A stretch of DNA of 64,000 bases from Hymenoscyphus infarciens (GCA_001414345.1 LLCB01000221.1:36836-100835); one strand, 5' to 3'; positions 1-10,838 are shown, counted from the stretch's first letter. The notes: a model not told the origin generated them from the letters alone. Numbers and translations: made by a program.

Positions 1-90
1 ATTGAAGATACTCTATCGGAGGAGGATAAATTGGAGTACTGCGGATGCTATGAGTATGAAGAGCCCCTTGATAACCAGCAAGCTTGCTAG
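1..90 (+). CDS. 3' end of a protein-coding gene cut by the window edge
   Basis: From base 1 the frame is open for 29 codons and ends in TAG at 88-90. The encoded tail is acidic and has two cysteines (Cys-Gly-Cys); it ends in ...NQQAC. Composition is normal for coding sequence of this genome and unlike the AT-rich blocks. It is too short to assign a family, and could be a chance open frame. Confidence 0.35.
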   Translation: MEDTLSEEDKLEYCGCYEYEEPLDNQQAC

Positions 91-1039
91 CGAGTTAATA
101 GATGAGAGAAATGAAATTTTAAATGACCGCTAAGTTCGTCGCTAGTCCCATAAATTTGAAAGTTGTATTTCTAAGAAAATACCGTCTTTAATCTCTCGAC
201 TTGACTCGTGTTTCATCAGAACAATTTTTAGAACGCATTGGTTCTTTCGTTTTCTGGACTCGACAACTTTCTTGAGGGTCATCATAAGGGTGTCTATGGA
301 GGCCGAGAGTACATTTCCAACCAGCCTGGGTGTTTTCCAGGGGGAGATTGGGCGTTGAAAATCCCCTGGGAACCTTCTGGGTCAATTTATCCTGGAAGGT
401 ATGGATGAATGCACGGGGTCGAGAGGGAGGGGGAGAGAGATAGACATCTCGAGGATGAAGAGCGCTGTTCAATACTCGACCCAGTGCCTAATTGAGTCTA
501 TAGGTAGAGGGCTTTTATGCGTGAGTACGAATGGGGGTGTGGGAGTACGAGTAGGTTGTTGTGCTGCTGCGCCGCGATTCCAACTTTCCCCCAGGTCGGG
601 ATTCTTCCTTTCATTGGCGGGTCGGAGCACTTAAACTTACGCTCCAATCCACTCCCAACCAACGTTACTCATCAACAGCCATCCACTGAGAGACGTCCTT
701 CTCACTGGGTGATCCTCTACGTACTTTACGCCACCATTTAAGCCTCTTAATTTTAGAAGTAAGCAGCATCCTTACTAACACACACTAGTACGCAATTCGG
801 ACAGGGGGTCGGACGTACAGGACCTTCTTTCCTCCGCCCTTTCAACCTGTCTAACTACGGACAACATTAGGTACATTCTTATCTCCTAAGCAGTTCATTC
901 GAGGAATATTTTTCATTTCCCACTGTATCTGAAAATGTGGGTAGCAAGTATATATAATACTCCTCCTTTCTTTCCAAAAGAACCGTCCTCAAGCACCCTC
1001 TGCTCTCTCTCTCTCCCCCTTTGTTAAACATCCCCCAAA
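91..1039. other. Intergenic region and promoter of the SMP-30-like gene
   Basis: No convincing gene on either strand; short open frames here have no recognisable protein character. The right end looks like a fungal promoter: a TATATATAA box at about 949-957, then a CT-rich leader with a CTCTCTCTCT run just before the ATG at 1040. Confidence 0.6.
949..957 (+). promoter_or_regulatory. TATA box of the SMP-30-like gene
   Basis: TATATATAA lies about 83-91 bases before the start codon at 1040 and is followed by a pyrimidine-rich leader, the usual fungal core promoter arrangement. Confidence 0.6.
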
Positions 1040-2047
1040 ATGTTTTCACAAACCATCCTCAGTCTCTGCTTTGCAGCTCTCTTCCCGTTCATTTCTCAAG
1101 CCCTCCAAATCCAAGTCGAAACCAGTCAAGACTTCCCAAAAAGACTCGAGTTTGAAAACATGGCACTCCGACCGTCAGGAGCCATCCTAGCAGTCAGCTA
1201 CGCCTCAGAACCACACATCTTCCAAGTAGAACCCATAGCCAACTCAGCCCCAAAACTCATCTACACCTTCCAAAACGCAACCGGCATCTCCAGCATAAGC
1301 GAATCATCCACCCCTGACGTATACTTCCTCATCACTGGAAACTTCTCTTTCCAAACCTTCAAACCAACAGTGGGATCTTATGCTATCCACCGTCTATCTT
1401 TCGATTTACGCAACGAGCCAATCGTCAAGGAAATTGCAACTCTCGAGAAGCTCGCTCAGCCAAATGGGATGATCACCATACCGAATACACCATATGTTTT
1501 GATCGCAGATACATTCGATGGCATCGTATATCGACTCAATACCGATACTCTCGAGTTAACAACCTACCTCGACCACCCACTCACCAAGCCCGACGTCGCA
1601 GCAGTAAGATTCGGAGTGAACGGCATCAAGCTCTCCAGAGGCTATTTCTACTTCTCAAACACCAACCATCAATTCATCGCCCGAGCAAAAGTATCCGGGA
1701 AAGAAGCAAGACCCATCAGCGAACCAGAAAAAATTGTCATCAACACCCCAATCGATGATTTCATCGTGAATGAACTTAATGGCGATTTGTTCCTCGCAGA
1801 AGCCAATGGAGGTTCTTTCAGTTTCGTCGATGGGAAGGCGATAAATGGCACTCCGGCTGTTCCTGAGGTTCTTATTGGCGGAGGAAACAGTACGGTACTT
1901 TTGGATCCTACGGCTGTGATTTGGCAGAAGTGCCAGGAGGGACGGAAGTTGGTTATTTCGAATAGTGGTGATTTAACGCCTTTGGTTGATCCTACTGCTA
2001 ATGCTACGATTGGAGGGAAACTCACTTTTGTAACTTTACTCAAGTGA
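1040..2047 (+). CDS. Secreted SMP-30/gluconolactonase-like six-bladed propeller protein
   Basis: Single exon, 335 residues. An N-terminal signal peptide is visible (MFSQTILSLCFAALFPFISQ, cleaved near residue 20-22), so the product is probably secreted. The body consists of repeated beta-strand segments typical of the SMP-30/gluconolactonase superfamily; the stretch QPNGMITIPNTPYVLIADTF (about residues 139-158) is the characteristic NG..D blade motif. Proteins of this family hydrolyse lactones or phosphotriesters in a calcium-dependent way, but many fungal secreted members have no known substrate, so the activity is inferred. Start choice: first ATG after a TATA box and CT-rich leader, in an A-rich context (CCCCCAAAATG). 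Confidence 0.8.
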   Translation: MFSQTILSLCFAALFPFISQALQIQVETSQDFPKRLEFENMALRPSGAILAVSYASEPHIFQVEPIANSAPKLIYTFQNATGISSISESSTPDVYFLITGNFSFQTFKPTVGSYAIHRLSFDLRNEPIVKEIATLEKLAQPNGMITIPNTPYVLIADTFDGIVYRLNTDTLELTTYLDHPLTKPDVAAVRFGVNGIKLSRGYFYFSNTNHQFIARAKVSGKEARPISEPEKIVINTPIDDFIVNELNGDLFLAEANGGSFSFVDGKAINGTPAVPEVLIGGGNSTVLLDPTAVIWQKCQEGRKLVISNSGDLTPLVDPTANATIGGKLTFVTLLK

Positions 2048-2378
2048 AGTAGAGTTTTTGCCTTTTGAAGCGGAGGTTTTAGCCTTTAAGAAAGGGTGTT
2101 AGATAAATCTTTAGACTACAAAGTTTGTCACGAAAAAAAGGGGCATCACGTGACCCCCTTTCCCTGTATATATAGCAGAGTTTTCACCTCCCAAATTCAA
2201 GCTCCTTAGGGCGTTTTCAACCCGAAAAGTACGTGACAAAGTTCTTTTGTAATTATAATCTCATCCCAATCCATATATAAGAGTCTATACTATAATTCTA
2301 CGTCAGCTAATCTGCCTTCTGTTTGCTCGGGTGTACCTAGTGTAAAAAAAAACATACAGAGGCTTTCACTTACACAAA
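2048..2378. other. Intergenic region with E-box and two TATA boxes
   Basis: Contains the palindrome TCACGTGA (2146-2153, an E-box core bound by bHLH factors), TATATATA at 2167-2174 and TATATAAG at 2274-2281, followed by a polyA-interrupted leader. This looks like a real promoter for the small ORF that starts at 2379, or for the ancestor of that gene. Confidence 0.5.
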
Positions 2379-2564
2379 ATGGCCATCAAACCGCTAGCAC
2401 TAACCATCCCCTCAGACTCTACACAACCCACCATGCCCATCCTCAGTCCACCCCTCATCCCCAACACAAGGAGAACACCAAAACACATCCTCAGGATCAA
2501 CTCCCGCCTTGATTCTCGCCAGCCTTGGATAATTTTCTCCCCAAAAGGTAGTTTGGAAATTTAG
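2379..2564 (+). CDS. Small ORF, possibly the 5' exon of a disrupted gene
   Basis: 61 codons, Pro/Thr/Ser-rich, starting with MAIKPLALTIPSDS. It has promoter-like sequence upstream (TATATAAG about 100 bases before the ATG). A potential splice donor (AAAAG|GTAGTTTG) occurs just before the stop. The hAT-type element at 2650-3178 and the next AT-rich block lie immediately downstream, so the original gene may have been interrupted. No family recognised; it may also be non-coding. Confidence 0.3.
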   Translation: MAIKPLALTIPSDSTQPTMPILSPPLIPNTRRTPKHILRINSRLDSRQPWIIFSPKGSLEI

Positions 2565-2641
2565 TTCATAAGCTCTGCCTTTTCATGTTTTCAGTAGAGT
2601 GTAGAAATACGGAAAGAGGAGTAAAAGTGGAAAATACCTCG

Positions 2642-3186
2642 TCGATATACAGCGTTTTCATTCTCCCAGCCTCTCCTTAGCCTAAGTACTAGCTAATCTA
2701 GGCTAACTACCCCTCCTAGGCTAGGCAAAGGAAGGCTAGCAGCTAGATTTGGTAGGAGGGGCGAGGCTAGGCAAGGCTCGAGGGAGAGGAGAGGATAAGG
2801 TAGGAGAAGTAAAAAGGTTAGATAGCTAAGAAAGGAGAACGTAGGCTAGGCTAGGATCGATACAAAGGCTTATCTCCGTCGGAGGTTCTAGGTAGGGGGG
2901 GGGGAGATTACATATAATTTTATTATAATCTATAGCTAGTAATTAACTACCCCTTGATTTATCGACCTATAGATAATAGGATAAACGCCTTACCTAGCCT
3001 GCCTACCTACTAGGCCTAGGAAGGCTTTAAACACCTCTTAGGCTAGGATAGGAAAGGAGAATCAAGCGATTTAATTGGCTAGAAAGAGGAGGGCGAGAGC
3101 AAAAAGTGAGGCTAGAAGAAGGATGCCTAGATTAGCTTAGGAAGGCGTGTTTAGTAGGCTGGGAGAATGAAAACGCTGTCGATGTA
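2642..3186. mobile_element. hAT-like MITE with 23-bp terminal inverted repeats and 8-bp target duplication
   Basis: The element runs from 2650 to 3178 (529 bp). Its ends are perfect inverted copies of 23 bp (2650-2672 and 3156-3178), beginning CAGCGTTTTCATTCTCCC, and similarity extends further inward. The flanks are TCGATATA (2642-2649) and TCGATGTA (3179-3186), an 8-bp target duplication with one G-to-A difference. CAG-type termini and 8-bp duplications are diagnostic of the hAT superfamily. There is no open reading frame inside, so it is non-autonomous and depends on a hAT transposase elsewhere. The interior is rich in CCTAG/CTAGG words. Confidence 0.88.
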
Positions 3187-3388
3187 CGCCCCAATGTCAG
3201 GCGCTAGGTCCCGTAATGCTTTGGTGTAGACATTTGCTATATAGTTCTTCACTTGCGTTTTTGCAGCTGGGTTGTGGGTGGGAGTGGGACGGCGAGGACT
3301 CTTTCAAGTCAGAACTTCCAACTTGCGAGCACTTATCTCATTCCAAAGAACTAAAAATTAGGAGATTGAAAAAAACATCCCAGCATGA

Positions 3389-3556
3389 ACCAATGCTCTC
3401 TTTCAAGTCGTCGTCGCCGGCCCATCGCCACCTCTAGGCATAACCTTCCTCGCACTCTTCCTCTCAGGCCTAACAAGATATATACTAAGTCCAAAACTCG
3501 AACCACTCTCTTTTGGACCCTTAGAAGCAATCTTAAGCATAGTAGTATTATCATAG
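3389..3556 (+). pseudogene. Fragment of a membrane-protein gene (C-terminal part)
   Basis: After a TGA at 3386-3388 the frame is open to TAG at 3554-3556 and encodes a hydrophobic segment (GITFLALFLSGLTRY) followed by a basic tail and the words FGPLEAIL. This resembles the last membrane helix and C-terminus of a polytopic protein; a GPLE motif occurs near the C-terminus of DUF418-type membrane proteins, but this is only a weak resemblance. The fragment ends exactly where the AT-rich block begins, so it is probably a remnant truncated by repeat insertion. Confidence 0.35.
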
Positions 3557-6500
3557 TAAAATACTATAGTATTTTAAATAAATATATTATCGGAATATTT
3601 TAGTAGTATATCTTTATTTTTAAACCTAATATTATTATTATACTATACTACTTATTTAATATCATAGTAGTACTAATCGTATACTAATTAATAACTGGCG
3701 TACTAAAATCTAAAATTGAAGCTATTTCTACTTTCTATCTATACTCTCTTATTACTTTACTAGTATCCCTTCAGTTATTCTTACACTCTACGTGATTTAG
3801 TAGAACACGGTTCTAATCTTATATTTCTAGCTCTAACGCGACTAAATATTTAAATCATTATCTTATTCTTTAAACCTTACTAAAGTATATAACGATGTAG
3901 AAATTAAACAATGATTTACTTATAATCTTATATTTAAAAAGCTATACTAAAAAAATCGTTATTTCAGTATAAGTTAGCCTATAATATAAGTATATAAGCT
4001 AAGTTTCCTCTACCTACTTCTACTACTTCCATCGCCTCTTTTATACTCTTTTATTCTTCTTTTTAATTAATATACCTCTTCTAGGATAGCGTAAAGCTAA
4101 TACTACTCCTAGTATAAAAAAGTCTACTAAAAGAGCCTTAAAAGCTACTAAAAAAGTCCTTAAAAAGAAGGCCTCTCAAGTACGCTCTATAGACGTGTTT
4201 CTTAATAATAAGTACGATCTTAAGCTTCTTAAGAAGGATATTAACCTCGTATATATAAATAATACTAATAGTAATAATAGTAAAGAGATAGAGAATATTA
4301 TAGAGAATAATTTAACATCGTTACCTATACTAAACATCGCGTATATAAGAGAGCCCTCTAAGAGTACGCTATATATACTAACTTCTATATATATATAAGT
4401 ATATAAAGGACCGCTTATAAATAAGGTAGATTAATTATATAAAGATATACTAGTAATAGCAAACGTTCCTAAGTTTATACTATTATATTAAGATACTCCT
4501 CTACGCCTATCTTCTTTACTTTTACCTTTAAATTATATAAAACCGATTAAGTTTTTCAGTCTCTTTTTCACTACTAGGATTCTTTATATAATATATAATA
4601 ATATAAATACATATATAGTAGTATCTATACTAAATCGCTCTAGAGTACGCCTCTAGAGAAACATATTAGTTTCAAAGCTTAAAGTCTTCCTTATAATTAT
4701 AATATACTTTAGTATAAGGAATATATAAGAAGAGCTAGAACGTTAAGAGAGAGAGAGTAAAGGCTCTTATTCACTACTTTAATTTATATAAAAGCGTAGG
4801 TATAAAAAGCTTAAGTCTTGTCTTTATATATCCTATTCTTCTATTAATATCCTAAAAAAGAATTAGTATATAAAGCTATTACTACTTTTTAAGCACTTAC
4901 ACGCTATATTTAAGAGATATATCTACCTACTATAAAACGTATCTATTAATAAGATAATTACAGGGTTTAAAAGAAGATCTAAGTATATATTAAAGTATAA
5001 GTATAAACTAATCCTAGAGAGATATAAAAACTAGGCTTTATATTTTACAAGATATATATATAACTTCCTCTTTTATTCTTATACTTATAAAACTATAGAA
5101 TTAGTCTAAAAGAATAGTCTTATATCTACTAGTAATATATAAAATTTTCTAACTTTACTTCTTCTAGTTTAACTTATTTCTATATAACCCTAGTTCAACT
5201 TGTTTTAGTATAACTCTAGTTTAACTTGTTTTAGTATAACCCTAGCTAATATTCCTACCTATAGGTTTAATAGTATATTAACTTATAAAGTTACTTTCTT
5301 ATCTATCTTACTAATTTATAATATATATAGATAATTACTTCTTATCGCTAGAATTATTTAATAAGCTTCTTAAGCTTAGTATTAGCATAGTAGGCACTTA
5401 CTATACCTATATTACTAAACTACTCTTTCTACATCTAATTAAGACCTAAAAGAAGAAGGTTAATAATACTCTCTCGTAATCCTAGGGTATATAATCCTAG
5501 GAGTTATAGAAGAAGGTTATTACCGCGGCTCCTAGTATATAATAAGGTAATCTTATAAGTAAAATCGTCCTAGTATATCCTTAAATTTTAACCTTTATAT
5601 AGTAAGATAATACGCTAGTATTAATACTTTCTATAATATATACTAGTAAGAAGTATAACTAATAAGAGCAACGATGCCTACGCTAATCTAGTACTATAGT
5701 AAATAAGATCGCCTATAAGCCTTTTATCTACTAATTATTATCTTCGCCGCTACTGTTCTTAGAAGTCTAAAAGGCACGTAAACTAAGACCTTAATATACT
5801 ATAAACTTCTACTAAAATCTACCGATCCTATAATTTATTAACAATTATAATAGATAGATAAAAGGAGTAGATATTATAAATTAATTACATAGGAACTATA
5901 AAACCTAGTAAACTTAGTAGAAGACATAGTAGCCTTTATTTTATTAGCTTATAGATGTTACTATAGTAAACTCTTATTTACTTTAGCTTTAGAATAGGAG
6001 TAAGTATACCTAATTAGATAAGAGATATATACTAATATTTAGTATAGATTCTACTCTACAATCCTCGTATAAAACCTTCTAATTATCCCTCGTATACTCT
6101 CTACTTAAAGACTCCTAACCTACACGCTAATTTATTTATCTTAATAAAAGAGATAATATTATAAAGGCTCAAAAGCAATACCTTATCTATCTCTATACTT
6201 AGTATATAGCTCCTACTAAAAGATTATATTATTAGTATAAGATATAAAGAGATAAACTTTTAAGTAAATTACTCTTAGAAGGAGTACGCCTACCTTACCT
6301 ACGTTAGACTAAGAGCTAGTATAAGTAGTATAATATACCTATTTATAGTAGTAATTAGCTATACTAGAAAGAATTCTATAAGATAGAAGTTATTAAGAAT
6401 ATAAGAGAGCAGGAGAGATTAAATAAAGAGATAGAAAGAGGCGTACCTCTACTATATATAGAGTAAGTATAAATAGCTTTAATTCAGATTTTAATATCTT

Positions 6501-7285
6501 AGCACTCCTAAACTAGCTTAGCAACATCGTAGTTTAAAGCTACTTAGATTTTAGTCTAAAACTACTCTAAATAAGAGTAGTTTTAAACTAGACTACTGAA
6601 CGCGTCTATACGTAGGGTATAAGAATAACTGAAGAGATAGTAGTCTATAATTTATATATAAAGTGTTATAAAAGTATTAGCTTTCGTTCTATCGATTTTA
6701 GTATAATTTTAATTCAAGGGTTTCTTTTAAGCTTATATACGTATAAATAGATTAGAAATTAAGTATATAGAATTTTATTTAACTAAATATAAATAGTTTT
6801 TATTATTAATTTACTTAATCTTTCTATATAATTAAAGTGTAAAACTCAACTAAATTAATAATATAGTTTATATTATAATAGATCTTAAATTTACGTTATT
6901 ATTACTAGATCTATTTATAGTATTATTAAAGTTTAATATCTTATATAAGCTACTATTATCGATATAGTTATATAGGAAATTTTAAGGCTATTATAAAAGC
7001 TATTAATATAATTCTTTTTTTAAAGGACTCTATATAAGTAGATCTATAGATCTAGCTATTAAGATATATACTTTTTACTTTATATATTATATTATATAAG
7101 TCTAAAGTATAAGGCTAAAAATAAGTAGGTTTAAAATTCGAAGTAAAAAGCTTAAATCTAATAGGCTTAGTAATACTATAGTATTATTATAATATTAATT
7201 AAAATATTAATAATTTTAATAGTAATACAATGAAATATTATTAGGATTATGTAGTAGAATAGTATATACTAAACTATATTTTCAA
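3557..7285. repeat. AT-rich RIP block 1
   Basis: Extremely AT-rich; CA and TG dinucleotides are almost absent while CT, AG and some CG remain. This is the footprint of repeat-induced point mutation acting on CpA. Every frame is closed by TAA/TAG. Remnants of a lysine-rich coding stretch are visible at about 4090-4395, and a tandem motif of about 32 bp (ctagtttaacttgttttag) occurs twice near 5170-5250. I could not assign the ancestral element to a family. The transition to normal sequence at both ends is abrupt. Confidence 0.85.
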
Positions 7286-7597
7286 CGATATATCGTAGTA
7301 GTATAATATTCCAGACAACACTGACCAACCACATATATTAGAGTAAGCACCTCAACTACGTTCCTTCTATACGCATAAGGTCTTCGGGGGGTGTCTAATG
7401 CAAGTCTCTCTCTAAAGGTACCCCTTTTTTCCAGACTTCCCCGTATCTTTTGATCCTTGGATCTCGTGGTCACTTTCCGCGACTCTGCTTCTCCTCGTTG
7501 GTCCCAACCCAGAAATTCTGGATTTATATGATTACTAGATTGCAGGCACCGCACAGTCTTCTATCTGATTTCTCGATATATTCGTCCTCCCTCCGCG
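7286..7597. other. Intergenic region at the right edge of RIP block 1
   Basis: Composition returns to normal. Includes a GC-richer stretch around 7375-7400 (cttcggggggtgtc). No gene recognised; it is the upstream region of the decayed gene at 7598. Confidence 0.5.
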
Positions 7598-8172
7598 ATG
7601 TCTTCCGAAGTCTCTTCTTCAGACGGAGCAGCAACTACTCCTCCTCTCGCAATCTCTCATCCTCTGGTATTTTCGGGTTGGCAATCTCCAGAAGATGTTC
7701 TCCGATTCAAGCAAGCTTCCAATTGTATCGGCCGGGAAAGACAATCAATCAATGCAGCAAAAACCCTCCTGTTGCAGTTATGAATTGATGCCACAAATTG
7801 GTCGATCGCCGCAATTTCCAAAGCCATCGACATACAATCTATGAAGGTTGCTCTGATGGCGAAGTTCAAAGATGTGCTGGTGATTGTTCGTACACGTCTG
7901 GCAGCAATCTATGAAGAACAATTGTTTCGCCGTGACGAACGGGTAATCCGCTTCAAAGCAGCTATGAATGGATGTATCTAGAAATTATTGTGAGAATCCC
8001 ACAGAAAAAGGAGATTTGCAGAAAGAAAAGATTCTTGAGGCGATTTTCACGAGAGTCCGGGAGCTGAATCCTCGAAAGCATTGGTAGAATGGAGGATGTT
8101 GCCAGACTTGATGCTGCTGAGAGAGAGGGAATGTCCAATATTCTGATTGAATTTGTTGACAGCCCCATTTAA
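7598..8172 (+). pseudogene. Decayed small gene, family unknown
   Basis: An ATG at 7598 opens a frame (MSSEVSSSDGAATT...) interrupted by TGA at 7781-7783, after which the same frame stays open to TAG at 7979-7981 with helix-like coding character (ISKAIDIQSMKVALMAKFKD). A further short segment in another frame (8089-8172, MEDVARLDAAEREGMSN) also looks coding. No splice sites explain the TGA. The simplest reading is a gene with one nonsense change (CGA to TGA is the RIP-type change) and a frameshift or lost intron. It lies beside RIP block 1, where RIP can leak into single-copy neighbours. No domain recognised. Confidence 0.45.
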
Positions 8173-8792
8173 GCAGTGATTCGGGGAAGAGAATGGTTGT
8201 GCGGAATGAGCAATGGGAAACGGGAAATGATACTGGAATTAACGTGCTACTTGTTGAATCTGCTTGCGTGTGGGAACGCGAATCCTTTTGCCATCAAATG
8301 TTGAAGTGATGTAGTTTGCAATTGAAACATTACTCGCTTATTTATGGGCCAAATTGGGGTTGCTGACTGCTGGTATCTCTGCTGTAGCTTTAGCCACGAT
8401 GTGAATGTATTGGATCTTCGTCGTGGACTATTGGGAACGTATGAGTGGACTGGTCGCTCCTTCTCTGCATTGAATTATTATCTTTCTTCCTCACTACGGC
8501 GAATGTGAGGTTCCGATTAAGTCTCGTTCGATCTTGACTGCGCACCTGGACAAGAGCTGCTAAGTATTAGCAATACTTTGGAACAATTGAATGAATCGAA
8601 CATGGGGAGCAGAATTATGTGGAAGAGCAAATTGTAATTATATTTTGTACTTTCGTAAGTTTTATGTTTTGGTTGAGTAAAGTAAACATAGTTGTTCCTT
8701 CCCAGCATACCAAGTGTTACTGTAACACCCGAGGCGCTCCTATAATACACAACCTCTCATCAACCACACCCTCCAACCAGACACTACGCACC
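8173..8792. other. Intergenic region upstream of the HET gene
   Basis: No coding sequence recognised. The HET frame is open upstream to about 8619, but the first ATG in good context is at 8793 (CGCACCATGGAA), directly before the conserved N-terminus, so the upstream part is probably leader and promoter. Confidence 0.5.
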
Positions 8793-10478
8793 ATGGAAAA
8801 CAATCCAAAGAACACCTTCAAGTATGAGCCCTTGGATCCCAACCATGCACATCCAATCCGACTTCTATCGCTATTTCCCTCCAACGATTTTGCCGCCTAT
8901 ATCGAGTGCGAAGTCTCCAATACCAGCCTTGAGAACAAACACGACTTTGAAGCCTTATCATACACATGGGGCGATCCTACAGATATCGTACCCATTCTCC
9001 TCCATGGCCAAATTCATCAGGTCACTCGAAACTTAGCATCCGCCCTCCGTCATCTTCGCGATCCACACCACACAAGGGTCCTTTGGGTTGACGCTCTTTG
9101 TATCAATCAGTCCGACATGGCTGAGCGAAATCAGCAGGTTTCAAAGATGAGGAATATATATACAGCTGGTGGCGCTCAAAGGGTTGTAGTCTGGCTGGGG
9201 GAAATGCAAAACGGACAATTGGCCATTGACTTTTGCGACAAACTATCAGCAGAGCCACCTGTATTCGCCAGGTTACCAGGATACGAGCTTGAATGGGAGT
9301 CTTGTCATGAGATATTTACAAGAAATCCTTGGTGGTCAAGAGCATGGATTGTGCAAGAGGTAGTTCACACCAACAAAGTTATCGTTCACTTGGGTGATTC
9401 AGAACCAACGTCATTCGAAAGCTTGTGTGCAAAATTCAAAATCTACCAAAGCAGGTGGGATCTGCGAGTAAGATTTAAGGATTGGACAGATGAGGAGGTT
9501 CAGAAAGTGGCAAAACCATTAGAAAAGGATTGGCCGTCGCTCATGAGAGGAATTCGTCGCCAAAGGGATTCTCCAATGAACATTTCGAATACCAGAGATG
9601 CGGTTAATTCTTCTCCTCCACTCAATCAATATCTGCCAAGCCTCCTCATCACATTCCGCGATCAAGCAGCCACAGATTTTCATGACAAGATTTACGCTTT
9701 CCAATGTATGGCATTTGACAACCCTTCTCGAAATGACATTCCTGTCGATTACAGACTTCCTAAGGAAGAGATATACACCATTGCGTCTCGTGCTTTCATT
9801 AGAAACAATATGATACCTCTACTCCTAGCCGAGTCGGAACAAAAGCCGGTGTCCAGTAATTCCGAACTCGCTTCATGGGTCACTGATTTCACGACGAAAC
9901 AAGGATACGTCCAAACTTATCATATCGTGTGTGCTACGAAATTCAATGCCAGCAAAGGATTCCCAGTCGTTGAAAGGGAGCCTCGACTATTGGATCCTCT
10001 TGAATGCAAGGTCTTGCGACTGCGAGGTATTTTCGTGGCGACCATTACCGGCGTCTTTCAAACTCGTATAACCCAAGACGAGGACCTCGTTGGAGTGGAT
10101 AGCGTAACATTGATTCGGGTTTCTGAAGACTGTAAGCTCAGATTTCGCGATTTTACCACCCGTCCCCAACCACCATGGGAAACTTGCGGAGCACAAGAGG
10201 GTTCACTGATTGTTTCGCATACCAATACATCATGGGGACCTATATTCTCGGAAGTGGGTGACATAATCATTGTAGTAGCGGGTTTCACATTGCCCTTGGT
10301 TTTGCGGATGTTTGAGAAGGGCAAATATCTGCTTGTTGGAGCTTGCTTGTTAATTGAGAGGGAGATTGAAAACTGCATGGAACCTGAGTCAGATCGGGGG
10401 TATTCCGATATTATGCATGGGCGTGTTTGCGACGGACTACCAAAAGATTACGAAGCTGAGATCTTTTGTATCTACTGA
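8793..10478 (+). CDS. HET-domain (heterokaryon incompatibility) protein
   Basis: Single exon, 561 residues. The three conserved blocks of the HET domain (PF06985) are present in order: FEALSYTWGDP (52-62), RVLWVDALCINQSD (95-108) followed by RNIYTAGGAQRVVVWLG (120-136), and NPWWSRAWIVQEV (178-190). HET proteins trigger programmed cell death after non-self recognition, usually with a partner that supplies the recognition part. Here the C-terminal 370 residues contain no WD40, ankyrin or NACHT region that I can see, so this is a short stand-alone HET protein. The C-terminus (IMHGRVCDGLPKDYEAEIF) resembles the tail shared by many Pezizomycotina HET proteins. It converges with the 2OG oxygenase gene. 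HET genes are typical of accessory, fast-evolving regions, which fits the RIP block and decayed gene on its left. Confidence 0.93.
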   Translation: MENNPKNTFKYEPLDPNHAHPIRLLSLFPSNDFAAYIECEVSNTSLENKHDFEALSYTWGDPTDIVPILLHGQIHQVTRNLASALRHLRDPHHTRVLWVDALCINQSDMAERNQQVSKMRNIYTAGGAQRVVVWLGEMQNGQLAIDFCDKLSAEPPVFARLPGYELEWESCHEIFTRNPWWSRAWIVQEVVHTNKVIVHLGDSEPTSFESLCAKFKIYQSRWDLRVRFKDWTDEEVQKVAKPLEKDWPSLMRGIRRQRDSPMNISNTRDAVNSSPPLNQYLPSLLITFRDQAATDFHDKIYAFQCMAFDNPSRNDIPVDYRLPKEEIYTIASRAFIRNNMIPLLLAESEQKPVSSNSELASWVTDFTTKQGYVQTYHIVCATKFNASKGFPVVEREPRLLDPLECKVLRLRGIFVATITGVFQTRITQDEDLVGVDSVTLIRVSEDCKLRFRDFTTRPQPPWETCGAQEGSLIVSHTNTSWGPIFSEVGDIIIVVAGFTLPLVLRMFEKGKYLLVGACLLIEREIENCMEPESDRGYSDIMHGRVCDGLPKDYEAEIFCIY

Positions 10479-10838
10479 TGGAACAAAGATCAACATTTAA
10501 ATTATCATATGAACTTGAGAAGTGATAGTAATGCCTTTTCAGCCTTATTGTGCCAGAAGAGTCGAAGACGGACATAATTGTTCAGTGTAGCGTATAGAAT
10601 TTTCTGGCCGATGTCTAGCACGTGAGCTGAGAGCTCTGCCAAAATTTCTAAATTTAGCACAAATAAAGCTTTCAACTGAAGAGGTGTGGTGGCATTATTT
10701 CTTTCCACTGACGCCTCCAACTCCAGATAACATCACTCACGACACCCTTCCAAATTTACATAGACCGTAGTTCAAAATACCAAACATCGAATAGTATTTC
10801 ACAATGAATGAATGAACCAATCACAAGAAATACAACCT
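10479..10838. other. Intergenic region between convergent genes
   Basis: Shared 3' region of the HET gene (plus) and the oxygenase gene (minus). AT-rich, with several A/T runs suited to polyadenylation. No gene seen. Confidence 0.5.

Noticed and set aside
188..472. 94-codon minus-strand frame near the left edge
   Set aside because: No conserved features, no promoter signals; probably chance.
4195..4398. 67-codon Asn/Lys-rich frame in RIP block 1
   Set aside because: Begins with GTG, lies in RIP sequence, and its composition is explained by AT bias; at most a remnant of an old element gene.
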